Source: Pseudomonadota bacterium
GTDB taxonomy: Bacteria; Myxococcota; Myxococcia; Myxococcales; Myxococcaceae
NCBI GenBank assembly: GCA_023424585.1
Contig: JAFADT010000325.1
Location: forward strand, 1 to 11,799
Direction of reading: 5' to 3'
DNA length: 11,799 nucleotides
Shown: one piece after another, positions 1-7,712 of the stretch
Layout of the letters: each line of letters starts with the position of its first letter
Numbering within the stretch: position 1 is the stretch's first letter
The notes under the pieces: model-generated
Database searches by the model: none
Told to the model about the DNA's origin: nothing
The model's input: the letters and a program-made list of their open reading frames with translations, nothing else
Program-made: the position numbers and the translations under genes

Positions 1-1
1 C

Positions 2-610
2 GTCTACATCCTGCTCAAGGAGGCGCAGGACTTCTTCGCGGTGAAGGGCGCCACCGGCATCGAGCTGAAGGTGGCGGACATCGACGACGCGCGCCGCATC
101 GCCAACCAGGTGGTGCGCGTGTTGGGCGGCTACCCCTACCGCGCGCGCGACTGGGGGGAGATGAACAAGAACCTCTTCTCCGCGCTGCGCCTGGAGAAGC
201 TGGTGATGGGCATCATCCTGTCCATCATCATCATCGTCGCCGCGGGCCTCATCGTCGCCACGGTCATCATGCTGGTGCTGGAGAAGCGCAAGGAGATCTC
301 CGTCCTCAAGGCGCTGGGCGTCCCGGACGGCGGCATCGTGAAGATCTTCCTCGCGGAGGGACTCCAGATTGGCGTGGCCGGCGGCTTCCTGGGCCTGTTC
401 TCCGGCCTGGCGTGGTGCCTCTTCATCGAGAAGGTCGGCATCAAGCTGGACCCCGAGGTCTATTACATCCCCGCGCTGCCGGTGCGCATCGAACCGGTGC
501 AGACGGCGCTGGCGGTGGTCATCGCGGTGCTCGTCACCTACCTGGCGTCCATCTACCCGGCCCTCAAGGCGAGCAGCGTGGAGCCGGTGGAAGGTCTGAA
601 GGCGGAGTAG
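2..610 (+). CDS. lolC: LolC/LolE-type lipoprotein-releasing ABC transporter permease, C-terminal part
   Basis: This is the C-terminal 202 residues of an inner-membrane permease of the FtsX/MacB-like LolC/E family, which with LolD extracts mature lipoproteins from the inner membrane and hands them to LolA. The frame is open from the window edge, so the start lies upstream; the in-frame GTG at 41 is internal. Three hydrophobic segments are visible at fragment residues about 67-93, 117-142 and 165-188, the usual last three helices of the fold. Between the first two lies the charged stretch EKRKEISVLKALG (94-106), typical of the cytoplasmic coupling region that contacts the ATPase. The tail ends in the family-typical YPALKASSVEPVEGLK. 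lolD starts 2 bp after the stop, which supports the assignment. I cannot tell LolC from LolE, or rule out a single LolF-like permease, from this fragment. Confidence 0.9.
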   Translation, partial: VYILLKEAQDFFAVKGATGIELKVADIDDARRIANQVVRVLGGYPYRARDWGEMNKNLFSALRLEKLVMGIILSIIIIVAAGLIVATVIMLVLEKRKEISVLKALGVPDGGIVKIFLAEGLQIGVAGGFLGLFSGLAWCLFIEKVGIKLDPEVYYIPALPVRIEPVQTALAVVIAVLVTYLASIYPALKASSVEPVEGLKAE

Positions 611-612
611 CC

Positions 613-1287
613 ATGGCGCTGTTGTCCATCCGCAACGTCTTCAAGAGCTACTTCCTGCACGGCAAGCGCATTGACGTGCTGCGCGGCGTGTCCCTGGACA
701 TCAACGCCGGCGAGCTCGTCTCCATGATTGGCGCGTCCGGCGCGGGCAAGAGCACCTTCCTGCACGTGCTGGGCACGCTGGACGCCCCCGCCGCCGGTGA
801 AGTCCTCTTCGACGGCAGGTCCGTCTTCTCCATGAACGACGCGGAGATCGCCGAGTTCCGCAACCGCACCATCGGGTTCGTCTTCCAGAGCCACTACCTC
901 CTGCCGGAGTTCACCGCGCTGGAGAACGTGGCCATGCCCGCGCTCATCCAGCGCAGGGACCGCGGCCCCGCCTACGCCTACGCCCGTGAGCTCTTGGAGC
1001 GCGTGGGCCTGGGCAGCCGCGTGGACCACCGCCCGGGAGAGCTGTCCGGCGGCGAGGCCCAGCGCGTGGCCCTGGCGCGCGCGCTGGTGCTCAAGCCCGC
1101 GGTGCTGCTCGCGGACGAACCCACGGGCAACCTGGATCCCACGACAGGCGAGGGCATCCACCAGCTGCTCCGGGACGTCAACCGGGACCTGGGCATCACC
1201 GCCGTCGTCGTCACGCACAACGAGACGCTTGCTCGCTCCATGCCCCGCCGTCTGAGACTCGCCGGCGGGCAGGTGTCGGAGGCCTGA
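613..1287 (+). CDS. lolD: LolD, lipoprotein-releasing ABC transporter ATPase
   Basis: A 224-residue ABC ATPase that powers lipoprotein release by the Lol complex on the cytoplasmic face of the inner membrane. All nucleotide-binding motifs are intact: Walker A GASGAGKS (40-47), Q-loop Gln92, signature LSGGE (144-148), Walker B VLLADEP (164-170) and H-loop His202. The stretch LLPEFTALENVAMPALI (96-112) is characteristic of LolD rather than of generic MacB- or FtsE-type ATPases. Length matches the family (about 220-235 residues). The frame stays open upstream to 412, but the ATG at 613 is chosen because homology begins there and it lies 2 bp after the permease stop, implying translational coupling. 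An AAGGCGG stretch at 599-605 may serve as ribosome binding site. Confidence 0.96.
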   Translation: MALLSIRNVFKSYFLHGKRIDVLRGVSLDINAGELVSMIGASGAGKSTFLHVLGTLDAPAAGEVLFDGRSVFSMNDAEIAEFRNRTIGFVFQSHYLLPEFTALENVAMPALIQRRDRGPAYAYARELLERVGLGSRVDHRPGELSGGEAQRVALARALVLKPAVLLADEPTGNLDPTTGEGIHQLLRDVNRDLGITAVVVTHNETLARSMPRRLRLAGGQVSEA

Positions 1288-1363
1288 TGGCCACTCGCTT
1301 TTGGATTGAGGGGCCCTCCCCCCATCCCGTACATTGCCCCGCCTTTTCCTGGCCGGACTGCAC

Positions 1364-3832
1364 TTGAGGCTCACCGTTCTGCGCAAGTCATTGCTCCCGC
1401 TGCTGGCGGTCGCCCTGTGGGCGCTCGGGCCGGTTCCTGCCTACGCCCAGGTGGACGTGGACGCGGGCTCGCCCGCCGTCGTCCCCCCGTCCACCCCCGC
1501 CGCCACGCCCGTGTCGCCTCCGGACGCGGGCACCTCCGCCGGCGCGGACGTGCCGCTGGCCGAAGCTCCGGAGGAGGGGGGGGACGTCTCTGCCTCGGAC
1601 CGCGTGGTGGAGATCCGCATCGAGGGCAACCGCCGGGTGGAGTCGGAGGCCATCCGCCGCGTCCTGCGCACGCAGGTCGGTGACCCGCTCACGCGCTCCG
1701 CGGAGGACCTCCGCGCCATCTGGGCCCTGGGCTACTTCTCGGACGTGCAGCTGCTCGCGCAGCACCTGGCCAACGGCATCGCCTACGTGGTGCGCGTGGC
1801 GGAGCGCCCCACCATCCGCGCCGTGCAGCTTCAGGGCAACGAGGAGCTCAGCGCGGACGACCTGAAGGAGCAGCTGGACCTCAAGGCCGGCACCATCCTC
1901 GACATCGAGGCCGTGCGCGCCACGCAGAAGAAGATCCAGGAGAAGTACGTCGAGAAGGGCTACTTCCTGGCGGAGGTGACGTACCGGCTGGAGCCGGTGG
2001 AGAACGGCGCCGCGGTCAACGTCGTCTACGTCATCAACGAGCACTCGAAGGTGATGGTGCGGCAGATCACCCTCCAGGGCGCGGAGCAGGTGTCCGCGGA
2101 CGAACTCAAGGCGGTGATGATCACCAAGGAGGGCGGCTTCCTGTCCTTCTTCACCGGCGAGGGCACCTACCGCGAGGAGGCCTTCCAGCGCGACCTCGCC
2201 GTCATCCAGATCGCCTACTACGACCGCGGCTTCATCAACGTGCGTGTGGACAAGCCCACCGTGCAGCTGTCCGCGGACAAGCGCGACATCTACATCACCC
2301 TGCACATCACCGAGGGTGAGCCGTACGACATCGGGAAGATCGACTTCGCGGGGGACCTGGAGCGCCCGCCGGAAGCGCTGCTGAAGCTGATGAAGTCGCG
2401 CCCCAAGGAGCGCTTCAACCGCGGCCAGCTCTCCACGGACATCTCCAACATCTCAGACGTGTACTTCGATAAGGGGTACGCCTACGCCAACATCAACCCC
2501 GTGACTTCCGTGAACGCGGAAGACCGGACGGTGGACCTCACCTTCGACATCCAGAAGGGTCCGCTCGTCAACATCGAGCGCATCGACGTCGTCGGCAACA
2601 CGAAGACGCGCGACAAGGTCATCCGCCGCGAGCTGCGCGTCTACGAAGGCGAGCTCTACAACGGCACCGGCGTGAAGCGCAGCCGCGAGCGCGTCACCGC
2701 GCTGGGCTTCTTCGAGACCGTCGAAATCACCCAGCACCCGGGCAGCTCCGACAACGCCATCGTGCTGCAGGTGGAGGTGAAGGAGAAGGCCACCGGTACG
2801 TTCCAGGTGGGCCTCGGCTTCTCCAACGTGGAGAACTTCATCTTCACGGCCCAGGTGTCGCAGAACAACTTCCTCGGCTGGGGCCAGAGCGTGTCCGCGT
2901 CCGCCCAGATCTCGGGCCTGCGCTCCCTGGTGCAGCTGTCGTTCTACGACCCGTACTTCCTGGACACGAACTACCTGCTGTCCGCGGAGTTCTTCCGCGT
3001 GCAGGCGGACTACGAGGGCTTCATCCGCAACTCCACGGGCGGCACCGTCTCCCTGGGCCGCCAGCTGGTGGACGACGTGCTCGCCACCGTCGGCTACTCG
3101 CGCGAGTACGTGGACGTGCAGGCGGGGCAGGGCATCGGCGCGGTGCTGCTCGCCAACCAGTTCCAGTCCGGCGTCACCAGCGCGCTGCGCCTGTCCGTGT
3201 CCTGGGACCGGCGCGACAACCGCCTCTTCCCGTCGCGCGGCTTCATCCACTACGGCTCGGTGGAGACGGCGCCCTCGTTCCTGGGCGGCACGTTCCTCTT
3301 CAACCGCTACACCGCGTACTCGCGCCTGTACTTCCCCCTGCCGCTGGGCTTCGTCTTCAAGACGAACGCCACGCTGGGCTACGTGCAGCAGCTGGACTCC
3401 AGCAAGCCGCTGCCCATCAGCGAGCTCTACTACGTGGGCGGCATCAACACGATCCGCGGCTACTACCTGCGCAGCATCAGCCCCACGCTGCTCGTGCCGC
3501 GCGCGGACAACCCGGACGCCAACGTCACCGAGTTCCGGGTGGGCGGCAACAAGCAGCTCATCTTCAACTTCGAGCTGGAGTTCCCCATCTTCGAGAAGGC
3601 CGGCCTGCGCGGCGTGCTCTTCTACGACGCCGGCAATGCCTTCGGCTCCAACGAGAAGTTCTTCGAGGACCGCCAGGACAAGCTGCCCCTGGGGCTCTTC
3701 CACTCCGCGGGCTTCGGCTTCCGCTGGTTCTCGCCCATCGGGCCCCTGCGCTTCGAGTGGGGCATCCCGCTGACCAAGCGGCCGTCGGACGACCCCATCC
3801 TGTTCGAGTTCACCATCGGTAACTTCTTCTGA
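1364..3832 (+). CDS. bamA: BamA, outer-membrane protein assembly factor (Omp85)
   Basis: The essential Omp85 insertase that folds beta-barrel proteins into the outer membrane. From the TTG at 1364 it has 822 residues: signal peptide 1-28 (Arg/Lys n-region, Leu/Ala core, AYA|Q cleavage), a Pro/Ala/Val-rich linker of about 50 residues (29-80), five POTRA domains (about 81-147, 150-227, 232-318, 321-398, 402-475) and a 16-strand-type barrel (476-822). Each POTRA shows the family pattern, for example IEGNRRV, LQGNEEL and VVGNTKT. The barrel carries the conserved INTIRGY (694-700, the VRGF-type motif) and ends in a terminal Phe (FEFTIGNFF), the outer-membrane beta-signal. An alternative TTG at 1334 would add 10 residues and make a less typical signal peptide; neither start has a clear Shine-Dalgarno. 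The gene ends in in-frame tandem stops TGA-TAG (3830-3835). Its place between lolD and skp is typical. Confidence 0.96.
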   Translation: MRLTVLRKSLLPLLAVALWALGPVPAYAQVDVDAGSPAVVPPSTPAATPVSPPDAGTSAGADVPLAEAPEEGGDVSASDRVVEIRIEGNRRVESEAIRRVLRTQVGDPLTRSAEDLRAIWALGYFSDVQLLAQHLANGIAYVVRVAERPTIRAVQLQGNEELSADDLKEQLDLKAGTILDIEAVRATQKKIQEKYVEKGYFLAEVTYRLEPVENGAAVNVVYVINEHSKVMVRQITLQGAEQVSADELKAVMITKEGGFLSFFTGEGTYREEAFQRDLAVIQIAYYDRGFINVRVDKPTVQLSADKRDIYITLHITEGEPYDIGKIDFAGDLERPPEALLKLMKSRPKERFNRGQLSTDISNISDVYFDKGYAYANINPVTSVNAEDRTVDLTFDIQKGPLVNIERIDVVGNTKTRDKVIRRELRVYEGELYNGTGVKRSRERVTALGFFETVEITQHPGSSDNAIVLQVEVKEKATGTFQVGLGFSNVENFIFTAQVSQNNFLGWGQSVSASAQISGLRSLVQLSFYDPYFLDTNYLLSAEFFRVQADYEGFIRNSTGGTVSLGRQLVDDVLATVGYSREYVDVQAGQGIGAVLLANQFQSGVTSALRLSVSWDRRDNRLFPSRGFIHYGSVETAPSFLGGTFLFNRYTAYSRLYFPLPLGFVFKTNATLGYVQQLDSSKPLPISELYYVGGINTIRGYYLRSISPTLLVPRADNPDANVTEFRVGGNKQLIFNFELEFPIFEKAGLRGVLFYDAGNAFGSNEKFFEDRQDKLPLGLFHSAGFGFRWFSPIGPLRFEWGIPLTKRPSDDPILFEFTIGNFF

Positions 3833-3870
3833 TAGGCATCGACCCCAGCCGCCTTCCCGGTCGGCCTCCC

Positions 3871-3888
3871 TCCACCCCCCGGGGTGGA
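3871..3888 (+). other. Perfect GC-rich inverted repeat between bamA and skp
   Basis: The arms 3871-3878 (TCCACCCC) and 3881-3888 (GGGGTGGA) are exact reverse complements and can form about 7 bp with a 4-nt loop in RNA. No U-run follows (AAGTGAACAA), so it is not a classical intrinsic terminator. The CCTCCC at 3865-3870 could instead pair with GGGAGG at 3901-3906, giving a competing longer-range hairpin. It sits in the longest gene-free gap of the left block (3836-3951). It might attenuate readthrough or protect an mRNA end, but C/G-rich spacers often contain such repeats by chance. Confidence 0.35.
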
Positions 3889-3936
3889 AGTGAACAAGCC
3901 GGGAGGGTGGACGTCGGAGCCTGCAGCACCCTTTCC

Positions 3937-3942
3937 GAGGAG
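3937..3942 (+). promoter_or_regulatory. Shine-Dalgarno of skp
   Basis: GAGGAG lies 9 nt before the ATG at 3952. It fixes the skp start and is stronger than the sites before bamA and lpxD, in line with an abundantly made chaperone. Confidence 0.75.
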
Positions 3943-3951
3943 CCGTAACCC

Positions 3952-4515
3952 ATGTCGCTTCGAAGCACCCTGGCGGCCACCGCCGCTGTCCTGTCGCTCG
4001 CCCTCCCGGTGGCCGCTTCCGCCGCCGAGCTCAAGGTGGCCTACGTCGACCTGCAGCGCGTGCTGCTGGAGGTGGACGATGGCAAGGCCGCGAAGGCCCG
4101 TCTCCAGAAGTGGCTGGAGGACCGCCAGAAGGAGATCGACAAGGAGCAGGAGACGCTCCGCAAGGAGAAGGAGACCCTGGACAAGCAGGCCAGCGCCATG
4201 AGCGAGGCCACGCGCACCCAGAAGGCCACCGAGCTCCAGAAGAAGGTGATGGAGCTGGCGCAGAAGTACGAGCGCAGCCGCGCCGAGGCCGCCAACAAGG
4301 AGCGGCAGGAGATGGAGCCCATCGTCAACCGCATCGACCAGGTCATCGCGTCCATCGCGGAGCGGGACGGGCTGGGCATCGTGCTGGACAAGCGGGACTC
4401 GGGCATCGTCTTCGCGCTGTCCCAGTACGACATCTCCAACGAGGTCGTCCGCAACTACAACAGCACCAAGAAGCCTGCGGCGCCGACGGCCAAGGACGCC
4501 CCGGTCAAGAAGTAG
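3952..4515 (+). CDS. skp: Skp/OmpH family periplasmic chaperone
   Basis: A 187-residue secreted chaperone that holds unfolded outer-membrane proteins on their way to the Bam machine. Signal peptide 1-24 ends ASA|A. The mature part opens with the Skp/OmpH core strand LKVAYVDLQRVLLEV (27-41). A long, strongly charged helical region follows (about 45-135, many Lys, Glu, Gln and Arg), expected to form the coiled-coil tentacle. The returning core segment GLGIVLDKRDSGIVFA (140-155) and a Lys/Pro/Ala-rich tail (172-187) complete it. Domain order is core, hairpin, core, as in the family, with length close to or slightly over typical. It lies between bamA and lpxD, as in E. coli, which supports orthology. 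Confidence 0.93.
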   Translation: MSLRSTLAATAAVLSLALPVAASAAELKVAYVDLQRVLLEVDDGKAAKARLQKWLEDRQKEIDKEQETLRKEKETLDKQASAMSEATRTQKATELQKKVMELAQKYERSRAEAANKERQEMEPIVNRIDQVIASIAERDGLGIVLDKRDSGIVFALSQYDISNEVVRNYNSTKKPAAPTAKDAPVKK

Positions 4516-4530
4516 GCGCCGGACACCCCC

Positions 4531-5595
4531 GTGCCTTCCGCACCCAACGCGCACCGGCTGGGGGACATCGCCGCCCACGTCCGGGGTGAGCTCTTCGGCG
4601 ACCCCGGACTGCTCGTCCATGGCCTGAACGGCCTGGAGGAGGCCCTGGCCGGGGAGGTGTCGTTCTACGGCAATCCCCGCTACCGCCGGCAGTTCGAGGC
4701 CACCCGCGCCTCGGCGGTGCTGGTGGGGCGGGAGGTCCCCGCTCGCGACGGGGTGGCCCTGGTGCGGGTGGCGAACCCGCACCTGGCCTACGCGAAGCTC
4801 CTCGCCCTGTTCCATCCGGCCACGCGGCCCCCCGCGGGCATCCACCCGGCCGCCCACGTGCACCCGGAGGCCACGGTGCACCCGGAGGCCACGGTGAAGG
4901 CCGGGGCCGTGGTGGAGAGGGGCGCCCACGTCGGCGCCCGCACCGTGCTGCACCCCGGCGCCTACGTGGGCGAGGACGCGCGCGTCGGCGACGACTGCGT
5001 GCTCTACCCGCACGCCACGGTGCGCGAGCGGTGCGTGGTGGGCTCGCGCGTCATCCTCCACGCCTCGGCGGTGGTGGGCGCGGACGGCTTCGGCTTCGCC
5101 TTCGACGCGGAGGGTGAGGACGGCCCCCGCCACTTCAAGATTCCCCAGGTGGGCATCGTCCGCATCGAGGACGACGTGGAGGTGGGCGCCTGCACCTGCA
5201 TCGACCGCGCGACGGTGGGTGAGACGGTGGTGGGCCAGGGGACGAAGCTCGACAACCTGGTGCAGATCGCCCACAACGTGCGCGTGGGGCCGCTGTCGCT
5301 CATCTGCGCGCAGGCGGGCGTTTCGGGTTCGGCGGAGGTGGGCACCGGCGTGGTGCTGGCGGGGCAGGTGGGCGTGGTGGGGCACATCCGCGTGGGAGAC
5401 CTGGCCAAGGTGGGCGCGCAGTCCGGCGTCGCCCATGACGTACCGGACGGCCAGGTGGTCAGCGGCAGCCCCGCCATCCCCCACAAGGACTGGCTGCGCG
5501 CCAGCGCCGCGTCGGGACAGCTGGCGGACCTGCTCAAGGAAGTGCGCGCCCTTCGCAAGAGGGTGGAGCTGTTGGAGAAGGAGAAGGGCGGATGA
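4531..5595 (+). CDS. lpxD: LpxD, UDP-3-O-(3-hydroxyacyl)glucosamine N-acyltransferase
   Basis: Third step of lipid A synthesis: it adds a 3-hydroxyacyl chain from ACP to the free amine of the UDP-3-O-acyl-glucosamine made by LpxA and LpxC. The 354-residue protein has the LpxD layout: an N-terminal uridine-binding domain (about 8-98), a left-handed beta-helix of hexapeptide repeats (about 103-315) and a C-terminal helix (about 325-352). The likely catalytic base is His248 in [11 protein letters not shown] (240-250), matching E. coli His239. [11 protein letters not shown] (181-191), KIPQVG and DRATVG are also conserved. The start is GTG, 15 bp after the skp stop, with a C-rich leader and no recognisable Shine-Dalgarno, so it may depend on translation from skp. 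Residues 110-121 contain a perfectly duplicated hexapeptide (see repeat). Its stop overlaps the fabZ start. Confidence 0.95.
   Translation: MPSAPNAHRLGDIAAHVRGELFGDPGLLVHGLNGLEEALAGEVSFYGNPRYRRQFEATRASAVLVGREVPARDGVALVRVANPHLAYAKLLALFHPATRPPAGIHPAAHVHPEATVHPEATVKAGAVVERGAHVGARTVLHPGAYVGEDARVGDDCVLYPHATVRERCVVGSRVILHASAVVGADGFGFAFDAEGEDGPRHFKIPQVGIVRIEDDVEVGACTCIDRATVGETVVGQGTKLDNLVQIAHNVRVGPLSLICAQAGVSGSAEVGTGVVLAGQVGVVGHIRVGDLAKVGAQSGVAHDVPDGQVVSGSPAIPHKDWLRASAASGQLADLLKEVRALRKRVELLEKEKGG
4858..4893 (+). repeat. Exact 18-bp tandem duplication inside lpxD
   Basis: GTGCACCCGGAGGCCACG occurs twice back to back (4858-4875 and 4876-4893) with no mismatch. It encodes [12 protein letters not shown] (residues 110-121), one beta-helix hexapeptide each, so frame and fold register are kept. 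Identity at the nucleotide level, third positions included, suggests a recent slippage duplication rather than an old protein repeat. Confidence 0.9.
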
Positions 5596-6062
5596 TGGAC
5601 ATTGGCGAGATCCAGGCGCTGCTGCCGCACCGCTACCCGTTCCTCCTGGTGGACCGGGTGGTGGAAATCGTGCCGGGCCAGAAGCTCACGGCCTACAAGA
5701 ACGTCACCATCAACGAGCCCTTCTTCAACGGCCACTTCCCGGGGCACCCGGTGATGCCGGGCGTGCTCATCCTGGAGGCGCTCGCCCAGGCGACGGCCAT
5801 CCTTGCGTATAAGACGGAAGCCATGGACCCGACGCGGCTCGTCACGTACTTGATGGGCGTGGACAACGCGCGCTTCCGCAAGCCGGTGGTGCCCGGGGAC
5901 CGGCTCCAGTTGGACATCGAAGTCATCCGCCACAAGGGCGCCATCTGGAAGACGAAGGGCGTGGCGTCGGTGGATGGCGCCAGGGTGGCGGAAGGGGAGT
6001 TCCTCGCCACCGTGGTGGACAAGAACAAGGCCGCCAAGGGCGACGAGGGCGCGGCGCCGTAA
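5592..6062 (+). CDS. fabZ: FabZ, 3-hydroxyacyl-ACP dehydratase
   Basis: A cytoplasmic dehydratase that turns (3R)-hydroxyacyl-ACP into trans-2-enoyl-ACP in fatty acid elongation. It competes with LpxA and LpxD for the same hydroxyacyl-ACP pool. The 156-residue protein is a single hot-dog domain. The start [17 protein letters not shown] (7-23) and the active-site stretch [19 protein letters not shown] (46-64) are typical. His48 and Glu62 match the catalytic His54 and Glu68 of E. coli with identical spacing. The ATG at 5592 overlaps the lpxD stop as ATGA; a second Met codon follows at 5595. The C-terminal dozen residues are a charged, poorly conserved tail. The lpxD-fabZ-lpxA order is widespread in Gram-negative bacteria. 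Confidence 0.96.
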   Translation: MMDIGEIQALLPHRYPFLLVDRVVEIVPGQKLTAYKNVTINEPFFNGHFPGHPVMPGVLILEALAQATAILAYKTEAMDPTRLVTYLMGVDNARFRKPVVPGDRLQLDIEVIRHKGAIWKTKGVASVDGARVAEGEFLATVVDKNKAAKGDEGAAP

Positions 6063-6082
6063 GGCGTGTCACGCGCGCTGCT

Positions 6083-6088
6083 GAGGAG
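6083..6088 (+). promoter_or_regulatory. Shine-Dalgarno of lpxA
   Basis: GAGGAG lies 8 nt before the ATG at 6097, in the 34-bp spacer after fabZ. It is one of the two strongest ribosome binding sites in the window and fixes the lpxA start. Confidence 0.75.
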
Positions 6089-6096
6089 AGAAGGAC

Positions 6097-6873
6097 ATGG
6101 CGCAGGTTCATCCCACCGCGGTCGTCCATCCGGGAGCCCGGCTCCACGACACCGTGGAGGTGGGGCCGTTCTCGGTCATCGGACCCCAGGTCGTCATCGG
6201 CGCGGGCACCCGCATCGGGCCGCACGTCGTCGTCGAGGGCCGCACCACGCTGGGCGAGCGCAACCACCTCTTCCAGTTCTGTTCCGTGGGCGCGGCGCCC
6301 CAGGACCTGAAGTACGCGGGCGAGGACACGGAGCTCGTCATCGGTGACGAGAACCAGATCCGCGAGTTCGTCACGGTGAACCTGGGCACGGTGTCCGGCG
6401 GCGGCGCCACGCGGCTCGGCCACCGCAACCTGCTGCTCGCCAACAGCCACGTCGCGCACGACTGCGTCGTGGGCAACGAGGTCCTCCTCGCCAACGGGGC
6501 CGCGCTCGCGGGCCACGTGGTGGTGGAGGACGCGGTGAAGATCTCGGGCCTCGTCGCGGTGCACCAGTTCACCCGGCTGGGGCGCTACGCGTTCATCTCC
6601 GGCGGCTCCATGGTCACCATGGACGTGCCCCCGTACTGCACCGTGCAGGGGGACCGGGCCACGCTGGTGGGCCTCAACACCGTGGGCCTGGAGCGCGGCG
6701 GCTTCACCGAGGAGCAGATCGGCCGCGTGAAGGAGGCCTACCGCATCCTCTTCCGCTCCAAGCTGGGCCTGCAGGAGGCGCTCGCGCAGCTGCGCGCGGA
6801 GCTGGCCGGCCACCCGGAGGTGGAGCACCTGGTGCGGTTCGTGGAGACGAGCAAGCGCGGCGTCACGCGCTAG
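6097..6873 (+). CDS. lpxA: LpxA, UDP-N-acetylglucosamine O-acyltransferase
   Basis: First step of lipid A synthesis: transfer of a 3-hydroxyacyl chain from ACP to the 3-OH of UDP-GlcNAc in the cytoplasm. The 258-residue length is normal. A left-handed beta-helix of hexapeptides runs from about 3 to 185 (HPTAVV, HPGARL, IGPQVVIG and so on), followed by a helical C-terminal domain (about 204-256). His121 in NSHVAHDCVVG (116-126) matches catalytic His125 of E. coli. QDLKYAGE (69-76) and DVPPY (176-180) are conserved. By manual alignment Gly169 falls at the E. coli Gly173 acyl-length ruler, which would allow a long chain; this is inference. E. coli His99-Arg100 appears here as Asn95-Leu96 (TVNLGT), a variation whose effect I cannot judge. 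lpxI follows 21 bp later. Confidence 0.95.
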   Translation: MAQVHPTAVVHPGARLHDTVEVGPFSVIGPQVVIGAGTRIGPHVVVEGRTTLGERNHLFQFCSVGAAPQDLKYAGEDTELVIGDENQIREFVTVNLGTVSGGGATRLGHRNLLLANSHVAHDCVVGNEVLLANGAALAGHVVVEDAVKISGLVAVHQFTRLGRYAFISGGSMVTMDVPPYCTVQGDRATLVGLNTVGLERGGFTEEQIGRVKEAYRILFRSKLGLQEALAQLRAELAGHPEVEHLVRFVETSKRGVTR

Positions 6874-6894
6874 GCCCTTTCGCGCGGGATTGGA

Positions 6895-7707
6895 GTGGAG
6901 CGGGTGGAGCGCATCGGGCTCATCGCGGGCAACGGCCAGCTTCCCTTCCTCTTCGCCCGGGCCGCCCGTGCGCGCGGCCTGGAGGTCGTGGTGGCGGCGC
7001 ACCGGGGAGAGACGGACCCGGCGCTGGAGCGCGAGGTCGCCCACTTCGCCTGGGTGCGCGTGGGGCAGGTGGGCCGCATCCAGAAGGTGTTCCGCCAGGC
7101 GGGCGTCACCCGGGCGGCCATGGCGGGCGGCATCGGCCGCGTGCGCGCCTTCACGGAGGCCCGGCCGGACCTGGGCGCGGTGCGCATCATCTCCCGCCTG
7201 CGCAGCTTCCGGGACGACGCGCTGTTGCGCGCGGTGGCCGCGGACTTCGAGGCGCAGGGCATCACCATCATCGCGCCCACGGACTTCCTGGGAGAGGTGC
7301 TCTGCCCCGAAGGGCACCTGGCCGGCCCCGCGCTGAAGCCCTCGCAGGAGAAGGACGTGGCCCTGGGCCGCGAGGTGGCGGTGCTCCTGGGGCAGGCGGA
7401 CGTGGGCCAGACGGTGGTGGTGCGCGACGGCCACGTGCTGGCGCTGGAGGCCGTCGAGGGCACCGACGAGACCATCCGCCGGGGCGCGAAGCTGGGCGGC
7501 CCGGGCGCGGTGGTGGTGAAGCGCTGCAAGCCGGGGCAGGACCTGCGCTTTGACTTGCCCGCCGCGGGCCCGCGCACGCTGGAGGTCATGGCGGAGGTGG
7601 GCGCCCGGGTGCTGGCGCTGGAGGTAGGGCGCACGGTGCTGTTGGACGCACCCGCCCTCTTCGCGGGGGCCACCGCGCGAGGCATCACCCTGGTGGGCGT
7701 GCGGTAG
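6895..7707 (+). CDS. lpxI: LpxI, UDP-2,3-diacylglucosamine pyrophosphatase (DUF1009 family)
   Basis: LpxI hydrolyses UDP-2,3-diacylglucosamine to lipid X and UMP, replacing the unrelated LpxH of E. coli. The 270-residue protein shows the family pattern: IGLIAGNGQLPFLFA (7-21) near the N-terminus, MAGGIGRVR (76-84), APTDFL (127-132), a GQTVVVRDGHVLALEAVEGT block (171-190), and VVVKRCKPGQDLRFDLP (206-222). Asp220 in RFDLP is a plausible counterpart of the catalytic Asp225 described for Caulobacter LpxI; this equivalence was judged by eye. Start GTG 6895 is preferred; GTG 6904 is nearly as good and would remove three residues. Its position right after lpxA in an lpx cluster supports the function. 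Confidence 0.9.
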   Translation: MERVERIGLIAGNGQLPFLFARAARARGLEVVVAAHRGETDPALEREVAHFAWVRVGQVGRIQKVFRQAGVTRAAMAGGIGRVRAFTEARPDLGAVRIISRLRSFRDDALLRAVAADFEAQGITIIAPTDFLGEVLCPEGHLAGPALKPSQEKDVALGREVAVLLGQADVGQTVVVRDGHVLALEAVEGTDETIRRGAKLGGPGAVVVKRCKPGQDLRFDLPAAGPRTLEVMAEVGARVLALEVGRTVLLDAPALFAGATARGITLVGVR

Positions 7708-7712
7708 GCTTC

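Noticed and set aside
41..43. GTG at 41 as the start of a short membrane protein
   Set aside because: The same frame is open to the window edge and encodes residues that continue the permease, so this is an internal Val codon.
412..612. Upstream extension of lolD to an ATG at 412
   Set aside because: The extension overlaps the permease in another frame, reads as Gly/Ala/His/Arg low complexity, and LolD homology begins at 613.
1301..1335. Possible promoter before bamA (TTGGAT or TTGAGG with TACATT)
   Set aside because: Spacing is 19-23 bp and both boxes are poor matches; in GC-rich myxobacterial DNA this is not enough to call a promoter.
2453..3703. A 416-codon minus-strand frame opposite bamA
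   Set aside because: It mirrors the BamA POTRA and barrel codons; the translation is Val/Leu/His/Gln/Ala-rich with no signal peptide or motif.
3622..5484. A 620-codon open frame on the minus strand opposite skp and lpxD
   Set aside because: It runs antisense to clear family genes. Its translation is rich in His, Arg, Gly, Ala and Val without domain motifs, as expected for a mirror frame of GC-rich codons.
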